Origin: an uncultured Eubacteriales bacterium
GTDB taxonomy: Bacteria; Bacillota; Clostridia; Oscillospirales; CAG-272
Length of the DNA: 11,738 nt
Direction: 5' to 3'
Assembly: GCA_934365155.1 (NCBI GenBank)
Contig: CAKRMZ010000044.1
Span: forward strand, 1-11,738
The position numbers and the translations under genes are program-made. How positions within the stretch are numbered: position 1 is the first letter of the stretch; every line of letters begins with the position of its first letter. Shown here in pieces: positions 6,446-11,738 of this stretch. The notes beneath the pieces were generated by a model, which searched no databases, was not told the DNA's origin, and saw only the letters and a list, made by a program, of their open reading frames with translations.

Positions 6446-7606
6446 ATGACCGTAATTATTACCGATGTGCATTATCGAATGGCACTGGCTGCAATTCGGG
6501 ATGCCGGCGAAATAAAAGCCGAAATTATCGCCTGCGAAACGAAGCAATTTCAAAAAACGGCATTAGGCTTCCTTTCCAAATATGTTTCCGAAACCGTTGT
6601 ATTATCGAATTATGCGTATGCGGACGATTTATATATTCTTTGTCAAAAAACACTGCAGGAAAAGAAAGAGAAGCCTGTGCTCCTTTGCATCGGCGCTAAA
6701 ACACAGGTAAAAATTGCACAGCAAAGCGAACGCTTTGCGGAAGTCGCAGATTTTTTAATACCGACTCCGGAGCAAATCGATTTATTCAACAATAAGGCCG
6801 AAGTTTCAAAATTAGCTAAGCGTTTCGGTATTGCTGTACCTGTGGGGTACAGCAAAAACGCGGATGAGACATTAGAGCATTTTGCCGCACGGATTCCGCT
6901 GCCATGTGTTATAAAACCCATTTGCGGCGAACAATTCGGCCTGCGCGTATCAGAGCGATATCGTATTGTAAAAAGCCAAACAGCATTAAAACAGGCGTAT
7001 ATGCATTTTTTAAATTTAACCGATAGCGCGCCTATTGTGCAGGAATATTTGAACGGACAGAGCGTTGGATGCTCGGTGTTGGCAAAAAACGGTAAAATAT
7101 TGGCACATATTTGTCATGAGCGCATTCGGGAGTTTCCGATCTCAGGAGGCCCATCCAGCTGTTGCCGTGTTTTTTACGATGAAACGTTATTATCCGCTGT
7201 CGCTACTTTGGTTCAAAGTACAAATTACAGTGGTATTGCTATGTTTGAATTTAAAGCTTCTTCCGAAAAGAAATGGCATTTGTTAGAGGTCAATCCGCGT
7301 ATTTGGGGGACTTTCCCGCTAACACGCATTGCAGGATCCAATTTTACGGAGCTTTGGATCAAAGCGGCACAAGGAAGAGAATTGCCCCAATATCGTATTC
7401 CAAGGCTGCAAAAGATGGTATTTTATCCGTCTGACATTGCAGCGGCACTGGGATATCTGCGAGCCGGGCGCCTCAAAATGTTTTTTTGCGCCGTGGCGGA
7501 TTGGTTTCGGCCATCGGTTCTCAGCGGACTGCATGATCGGAGAGATCCGAGTCCATCGCGTTTATATTGGAAAAATATACTTTTAAAAGGGAAGAAAGAA
7601 ACATGA
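6446..7606 (+). CDS. ATP-grasp family ligase (carboxylate-amine ligase type)
   Basis: A 386-residue ATP-grasp protein of the carbamoyl-phosphate-synthase-like type. Such enzymes activate a carboxylate as an acyl phosphate with ATP and join it to an amine or other nucleophile; the substrate here is unknown. The N-terminal MTVIITDVHYRMALAAIRDAG looks like the usual pre-ATP-grasp domain, which favours the ATG at 6446 over the in-frame ATG at 6416; the AGGAGGA site (6423-6429) is however 16 nt away, longer than usual. ATP-grasp signs: VIKP (155-158), VQEYL (198-202), a GGPSS loop (234-238), and EVNPRIWG (281-288), whose E281 and N283 should bind magnesium. A helical, basic tail follows after about 325. 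No signal peptide is visible, so it is cytoplasmic. Its TGA overlaps the ATG of the PHP gene (ATGA), so translation is probably coupled. Confidence 0.9.
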   Translation: MTVIITDVHYRMALAAIRDAGEIKAEIIACETKQFQKTALGFLSKYVSETVVLSNYAYADDLYILCQKTLQEKKEKPVLLCIGAKTQVKIAQQSERFAEVADFLIPTPEQIDLFNNKAEVSKLAKRFGIAVPVGYSKNADETLEHFAARIPLPCVIKPICGEQFGLRVSERYRIVKSQTALKQAYMHFLNLTDSAPIVQEYLNGQSVGCSVLAKNGKILAHICHERIREFPISGGPSSCCRVFYDETLLSAVATLVQSTNYSGIAMFEFKASSEKKWHLLEVNPRIWGTFPLTRIAGSNFTELWIKAAQGRELPQYRIPRLQKMVFYPSDIAAALGYLRAGRLKMFFCAVADWFRPSVLSGLHDRRDPSPSRLYWKNILLKGKKET

Positions 7607-8355
7607 TCATAAAAGCCGACTTGCATGTTCACTCAAAGTCATCCATCGACGGTCGGTCCGAAATTTCAGAAATTGTAAAGGCTGCCGCAAACAGAGGCAT
7701 AGATGCCATAGCGATTACAGATCATGATATATGTTCGGTTTTGCCGCAAAGCAATGATGTTTTATTAATTCCTGCAGCAGAAATTACAACCGATGCAGGA
7801 CACATTCTTGCTCTTTTTTTAGAAACGCCGATTGATATGAAATCATTGTTTGATGCTTCCTCTATCGTTAATGCCGAAAAGGCAATTCAAGTCATTCATG
7901 CACACGGCGGAATTGCCGTGTGGGCCCATCCTTTTGCTCCTCAAAAGGCAAATAAAAAGCAATTTCAAAACTTGGAAATCGATGCTGTCGAAACTCAAAA
8001 TGCCAGAGCGCCCTTAAAAGATGTTGCTGCCAATCAAAAGGCTCGTGAGTTGGCTGCACTGCGCTCTTTGCCATGTGTGGGGGGAAGCGATGCACATCAT
8101 GCTTCCGAAATCGGCAGTTGTTACACCGAGTTTGAGTGTAATGCCAAGACAATCGAAGATTTGCGCCGTGCATTGCGGTGCGGAGATTGCCGTGCTGTTT
8201 TTGTTCATTCATGCTCTAAAACCAAAAAAGCACTTTCTCAAATGCACAAAGCAAGACAAAACGGATTTGTTCCTTTTTGTCGTTCGTTAATTTATTTTGC
8301 ATGGAGTTTGATTCAGGATATTTTTCAAAAGCAAAGGAGGAACAAGGGAATTTGA
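7603..8355 (+). CDS. PHP-domain metal-dependent phosphoesterase
   Basis: A 250-residue PHP-domain protein; the family hydrolyses phosphoesters with a two- or three-metal centre. The ATG at 7603 overlaps the previous stop by 4 nt, behind a weak AAAAGGGAAG site; an in-frame TTG at 7567 has less support. The metal ligands are intact: DLHVHS (H8, H10), ITDHD (D40, H41), AAEIT (E60), DAGH (H68), WAHPF (H109) and GGSDAHH (D163, H165). After about residue 195 the protein leaves the PHP fold and ends in a basic, partly hydrophobic tail (SLIYFAWSLIQDIF, 228-241), possibly a surface-binding helix. The substrate is unknown; the flanking ligase and deacetylase suggest a phosphorylated intermediate or a regulatory role in the same pathway. 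Its TGA overlaps the next start as TTGA. Confidence 0.92.
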   Translation: MIIKADLHVHSKSSIDGRSEISEIVKAAANRGIDAIAITDHDICSVLPQSNDVLLIPAAEITTDAGHILALFLETPIDMKSLFDASSIVNAEKAIQVIHAHGGIAVWAHPFAPQKANKKQFQNLEIDAVETQNARAPLKDVAANQKARELAALRSLPCVGGSDAHHASEIGSCYTEFECNAKTIEDLRRALRCGDCRAVFVHSCSKTKKALSQMHKARQNGFVPFCRSLIYFAWSLIQDIFQKQRRNKGI

Positions 8356-9689
8356 CAGTGATAACGAAAGGCATCGGATATATAAAAAAAATAAAACACC
8401 GTTTTTCCGATACGATTAAACGTCATACACCGGTTTATCTTTCGCCGGTCAGACGTATTGAGCGAGTGGCAACCAAAAAACGAATTTGCGCAATGACTTT
8501 TGACGATGGACCTTGCCGTCTTCCAGCCAACCCGCAAAAGTCAAGCGAAGCCCTGACCCTTGTGCTTGCCAAAACTTTAGAATCCTTTGACGCACGCGGG
8601 ACTTTTGATGTAATCGGTGATACCGCCGGGAACTATCCGGACTGTGTCGGAAAAGAGGGAAGTGTCTTTTGGGGCGGAACGCATTATGATCATTATCCGG
8701 ATTTTCAAAAAGATGCAGAGGGTGGGGCGGTTCACTGCCCGGAATTAATTGCCCGGCTGCTTGAAGGCGGACATGAAATTACCAATCACACATACTCTCA
8801 TATTCTTTTCGGACCGAAGACTCTCGTTTACAATCAGCGTCGGTATTTGCGCGGCCTTTTGGAATGCACCGAAGATTTAAAACAGTTGCATTCATATATG
8901 CAATCACAGTTCGGATATACCATGCAGCTCGCCCGTCCGCCGCATTATGTAGATAAAACACGGGATCGTTTTTCAAGCTATGATGCTTTTGCAGAGCTTG
9001 GATATCAGTATATGGCAGCAAGTTTTGATGGCGCCGGATGGCTTCCCGGAAAGTCCTATGAAGACGAAGTACAAGCTATGGTGACGCCGATTGATCAAAA
9101 CTTAAGAAAAAATCCGGATTATTTTTGCGGACAGATTATTTTTCAAAAAGACGGTTTTAATATGTGTCGGCGCTCTCCGGTTGCGGATGGTTTACCGCAA
9201 CAGTTAAAATTGCTTCAGAAATATAATTACCGCGTTGTAACGGTATCGGAACTTTTGAATGAATCTCCTTTTTTGGATGTTTATCCGGAATGTTCTTTGT
9301 TTGATGCAGCAAAAAAACTTTTAAATGCCGGATGGTGCATTGCGTACCGAGATAACACAATTCGAAAAGATAAGATTATGACGCGGGGCGAACTTGCCAT
9401 GTTTGCTTATGGATGCAAAAAAAGTTCCGCACGAATTCATATCATATCCGAAAATAAAAAAATCTGCCGCGATGTAGGAGTCCGTCACCCTTATGCCGCT
9501 GCGATTGCCGAAGCAATTAAAAATGGCACTATGACGGCTGAAAACGGAAAGTTTTTTCCGCAGACTCCACTGAGTTTGGCAGATCTAAAAGAATTTTGTG
9601 AGCGCTATTTTGGAAAGTTTTCACATATTTCCGCTCAACCCTTAACGCATGAGAATGTTATCCGAATTTTAGCAGAAATTTCAGAATAA
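8352..9689 (+). CDS. NodB-type polysaccharide deacetylase with C-terminal SLH-like repeats
   Basis: A 445-residue protein. I choose the TTG at 8352: it overlaps the PHP stop as TTGA and follows an AAAGGAGG site (8333-8340) by 11 nt; earlier in-frame starts (TTG 8277, ATG 8301) lie inside the PHP gene without a site. NodB motifs: TFDDGP (49-54, catalytic and metal Asp), HTYSH (146-150, metal His) and RPPH (195-198). The usual late Leu-x-His is replaced by IIFQKDG (262-268). About 90 residues, rather than about 45-50, separate the first two motifs, including GGTHYDHYPDF. The C-terminus has two SLH-like repeats: FLDV...TRGELAMFA (about 307-352) and CRDV...GKFFPQTPLSLADLKEFC (about 372-416). No signal peptide is seen; the start is basic (KKIKHRF). 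It probably removes acetyl groups from amino sugars, but substrate and location are open. Confidence 0.88.
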   Translation: MTVITKGIGYIKKIKHRFSDTIKRHTPVYLSPVRRIERVATKKRICAMTFDDGPCRLPANPQKSSEALTLVLAKTLESFDARGTFDVIGDTAGNYPDCVGKEGSVFWGGTHYDHYPDFQKDAEGGAVHCPELIARLLEGGHEITNHTYSHILFGPKTLVYNQRRYLRGLLECTEDLKQLHSYMQSQFGYTMQLARPPHYVDKTRDRFSSYDAFAELGYQYMAASFDGAGWLPGKSYEDEVQAMVTPIDQNLRKNPDYFCGQIIFQKDGFNMCRRSPVADGLPQQLKLLQKYNYRVVTVSELLNESPFLDVYPECSLFDAAKKLLNAGWCIAYRDNTIRKDKIMTRGELAMFAYGCKKSSARIHIISENKKICRDVGVRHPYAAAIAEAIKNGTMTAENGKFFPQTPLSLADLKEFCERYFGKFSHISAQPLTHENVIRILAEISE

Positions 9690-9692
9690 ATA

Positions 9693-10385
9693 TTACAGCA
9701 AGGGAAGAGTGTGTAAAATTTGTTTTTGATTTTTCCAATCCGGCAAAATTTCGCCCACCATTCGATAAAATTCTTTTGAATGATTTGGATGAAATAAATG
9801 GGCAAATTCATGCACAACCACATATTCAATGCATTCAATCGGCGCTGCTACCAGCACTGTACTGAAGGTGATAATGTTTTTTGTGGGACGGCAGTTTCCA
9901 AAGCAAGATTTCATGTGTCTGAAACGAATTTCCGGAAAAGGGCACTTGATTCGTTCAAAATGTGAATAAAACTTTTTGCATATCGGCAAAATAGTTTGTT
10001 TGCATACCTCTTTGGCCCAGTTTCGGTAGATCTTTTCAATAAGTTGTAAATTATCGGGATCTTTCGTAAATATAGTAAGATGCATATCGCGAAGCTCTGC
10101 TTGATTTTTGTTCGCATAACAAATACAAAGCTCCGCCTGCTTCCCTTGAACAAAAATGAATTCTCCGGAGCGCAATTGCGGTTCAGGATTCATATGATTT
10201 AGAGCACGTTCAATAAATTGCTCCTTGCTCTTTAAAAATGTTTCAATTACTGCAAGCGGCACATTTTTGTTGGCTGAAACCCGAATACTCCGGTTGGGAT
10301 AGATTCGGAGATTAATATGTTTAACATTTTTCCGAATTAATTCATAGCTTAGAAAAACTTGCCCGATTTGAATGCTTTGTTTCAT
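9693..10385 (-). CDS. YgjP/SprT-like zinc metallopeptidase (DUF45 family)
   Basis: A 230-residue protein of the YgjP-like metallopeptidase family (also annotated as M48-family or DUF45). The zinc site is VVVHEFAHLFHPNHSKEFY: HEFAH at 192-196 and a third ligand H202. Upstream are the family's CFGNCRPTKNIITFS segment (161-175) and an N-terminal domain with INLRIYPNRSIRVSA (24-38). The length is normal. There is no signal peptide or membrane segment, so it is cytoplasmic; a physiological role is not firmly known for this family. The ATG at 10385 has a weak AAAGG site 5 nt upstream. It has its own promoter and ends only 3 nt from the convergent deacetylase stop. Confidence 0.92.
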   Translation of the reverse strand: MKQSIQIGQVFLSYELIRKNVKHINLRIYPNRSIRVSANKNVPLAVIETFLKSKEQFIERALNHMNPEPQLRSGEFIFVQGKQAELCICYANKNQAELRDMHLTIFTKDPDNLQLIEKIYRNWAKEVCKQTILPICKKFYSHFERIKCPFPEIRFRHMKSCFGNCRPTKNIITFSTVLVAAPIECIEYVVVHEFAHLFHPNHSKEFYRMVGEILPDWKNQKQILHTLPLL

Positions 10386-10423
10386 AAAAACCTTTATATC
10401 GTAATATAATTAATATATTTATT

Positions 10424-10452
10424 ATTGTATCATAAATTGCCATTGCTTTCAA
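10424..10452 (-). promoter_or_regulatory. Promoter of the YgjP-like metallopeptidase gene
   Basis: On the minus strand, TTGAAA (10447-10452), a 17-nt spacer and TACAAT (10424-10429). The leader to the ATG is about 30 nt. Confidence 0.72.
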
Positions 10453-10465
10453 ATAAATATAGAAT
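10437..10465 (+). promoter_or_regulatory. Possible promoter of ade
   Basis: TTGCCA (10437-10442), a 17-nt spacer and TAGAAT (10460-10465) face the ade gene and overlap the opposite metallopeptidase promoter. Both boxes are imperfect and the area is AT-rich, so this is only a candidate. If used, the leader would be about 125 nt and include the hairpin at 10521. Confidence 0.4.
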
Positions 10466-10520
10466 AACGCGTAAATAATATAAATAAAATACATTAAAGC
10501 AATACGATAAATAAAACGAG

Positions 10521-10560
10521 AGATGACTTGTCTGTCTTTTTTAAAAGTCATCTTTTTCTT
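10521..10560 (+). terminator. Terminator-like hairpin in the ade leader
   Basis: AGATGACTT (10521-10529) pairs with AAGTCATCT (10545-10553) around a 15-nt T-rich loop, followed by TTTTCTTT. The T tract follows only in the plus direction. No plus-strand gene ends nearby, since the upstream gene runs the other way, so it may be an attenuator of ade or the end of a short RNA. The preceding leader shows no purine-riboswitch core that I recognise. Confidence 0.6.
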
Positions 10561-10598
10561 TACTCAATATTTACTGAGAATATATGAGGTATTTTTGA

Positions 10599-11738
10599 AT
10601 GAAAACTTTATTCAAGAACGGAACGGTAATCAATGTATTTACCGGTGAACTGGAAAAACAAAATGTTTTAATTGAGGATGATAAAATTATCGGTGTAGAT
10701 AACTATCTTGATTGCGAAGCCGACATCGTTAAAGATGTTACCGGAAAGTATATATGTCCCGGTTTTATAGATGGACATATTCATGTGGAAAGTACAATGC
10801 TTCTCCCCGCAGAATTCGCGAGAGTCGCGGTGCCGCGCGGAACAACAACAATTGTTGCGGACCCTCATGAAATAGCGAATGTTTGCGGTAAAAACGGCGT
10901 CCGATTTATGCTGAAAGCAAGTGAAAATTTGCCGATGACGGTATATCTGATGATCCCCTCCTGTGTTCCGGCAACACAATTTGATGAATCCGGAGCAAAC
11001 TTAGATGCCGACGATATAGACGAGTTTTTGGGAAACCCACGGGTATTGGGGCTTGGCGAAGTAATGAATTATCCGGGCGTTATTCAGCAAGAGAAAAATA
11101 TAATGGAAAAAATAGACAGGGTTTTATCAAGCGGATTGCTGATAAACGGCCATGCACCCTTGCTCTGCGGCAAAGCCTTGGACAGATATATTGCGGCGAG
11201 AATTTCAGATGACCATGAATGTTCAAGCTTCAAAGAGGCTGCCGAACGCATCCGAAAGGGACAACGGGTTATGATACGGCAGGGAACAGCGGCCCGGAAT
11301 CTTGCGGAGCTATTGCCGTTATTCAAAGACCCTTTTGCCCAACGCTGCTTATTGGTATCCGATGACAAACATCCTGCGGACCTCTTAGCACACGGACATA
11401 TTGACGATATCATCCGCCAGGCTGTGAAAATGGGCGAAAAAGCAGTTACCGGAATTCGCATGGCGACATTGTGGGCAACAGAATATTTCGGATTAAAACA
11501 TCTTGGCGCAATCGCACCCGGTTATACCGCAGATTTATTAGTGCTCAATGAATTGAATACAGTTCAGGTGGATTCTGTATATAAGCACGGAAAAAAAGTG
11601 GCCGAAAATGGTATTTGCTTACCGTTTGAAGAACCGATAATTCCGGATGATATGAAGGTCCTTATTTGTAAATCTTTTCATATGGAATCATTGTCTTCGA
11701 GCGATTTTACGCTTAAAGAAACGGGGATGCATTCATGC
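10599..11738 (+). CDS. ade: Adenine deaminase (3'-truncated by the window edge)
   Basis: The first 380 residues of adenine deaminase (EC 3.5.4.2), which converts adenine to hypoxanthine and ammonia in purine salvage; the family is usually about 570-600 residues, so roughly a third is missing. The frame is open from the ATG at 10599 to the last base with no stop. A GAGG site lies at 10586-10589. The amidohydrolase motifs are present in order: PGFIDGHIHVESTML (metal His pair, about 54-68), DPHEIANVCG (about 88-97), GLGEVMNYPGV, NGHAPLLCG, DDHECSS, MIRQGTAARNL and SDDKHPADLLAHGHIDD. The following GIRMATLWATEYFGL and GAIAPGYTADLLVL are also typical. The gene diverges from the metallopeptidase gene and has its own leader with a terminator-like hairpin, so its expression may be attenuated. 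Confidence 0.96.
   Translation, partial: MKTLFKNGTVINVFTGELEKQNVLIEDDKIIGVDNYLDCEADIVKDVTGKYICPGFIDGHIHVESTMLLPAEFARVAVPRGTTTIVADPHEIANVCGKNGVRFMLKASENLPMTVYLMIPSCVPATQFDESGANLDADDIDEFLGNPRVLGLGEVMNYPGVIQQEKNIMEKIDRVLSSGLLINGHAPLLCGKALDRYIAARISDDHECSSFKEAAERIRKGQRVMIRQGTAARNLAELLPLFKDPFAQRCLLVSDDKHPADLLAHGHIDDIIRQAVKMGEKAVTGIRMATLWATEYFGLKHLGAIAPGYTADLLVLNELNTVQVDSVYKHGKKVAENGICLPFEEPIIPDDMKVLICKSFHMESLSSSDFTLKETGMHSC

Noticed and set aside
8277..8351. Earlier starts of the deacetylase (TTG 8277, ATG 8301)
   Set aside because: They lie inside the PHP gene without a Shine-Dalgarno site; the AAAGGAGG at 8333-8340 points to the TTG at 8352.
10466..10598. Purine riboswitch before ade
   Set aside because: The conserved loop sequences and three-way junction core are not recognisable in this AT-rich leader; only a hairpin with a T tract is supported.

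Overview
The window looks like part of a low-to-mid GC Firmicutes chromosome, most likely a Clostridia-type anaerobe. Supporting signs are consensus sigma-A promoters, strong AGGAGG ribosome binding sites, a MutS2/Smr protein, a clostridial-type 2,4-diaminopentanoate dehydrogenase (amino-acid fermentation), a deacetylase with S-layer-homology-like repeats, and tRNA genes with encoded CCA. This placement is inferred from protein families, not from a database match. Both ends of the window cut through genes.

Layout. 1-1793: 3' three quarters of mutS2, followed by a 69-residue Cys-rich small protein and a terminator. 2146-4590: a promoter, a two-gene operon (a membrane-anchored protein of unknown function plus a LemA-family protein) and a bidirectional terminator. 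4624-5744: a single-gene unit on the minus strand, 2,4-diaminopentanoate dehydrogenase (ord), with its own promoter and a hairpin near the 5' end of its leader; its GC is clearly higher than that of its neighbours. 5862-6155: a minus-strand tRNA operon, promoter - tRNA-Leu(UAA) - tRNA-fMet(CAU) - terminator; the fMet gene has one extra base in its T arm. 6243-9689: a perfect consensus promoter, a leader of about 170 nt and a tightly coupled three-gene operon (ATP-grasp ligase, PHP-domain phosphoesterase, NodB-type polysaccharide deacetylase with SLH-like repeats) in which both junctions are 4-nt stop/start overlaps. 9693-10452: a minus-strand YgjP/SprT-like zinc metallopeptidase with its own promoter, convergent with the deacetylase across only 3 nt. 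10437-11738: a possible promoter, a terminator-like hairpin in the leader, and the first 380 codons of adenine deaminase (ade).

How the genes fit together. Most units are independent housekeeping or metabolic genes: DNA processing (MutS2), translation (tRNAs), amino-acid catabolism (ord) and purine salvage (ade). The most cohesive and least explained units are the ATP-grasp/PHP/deacetylase operon, which resembles a small cell-surface or conjugate-modifying pathway of unknown substrate, and the LemA operon, whose partner protein has no assigned function. No mobile element, CRISPR array or phage gene was seen.
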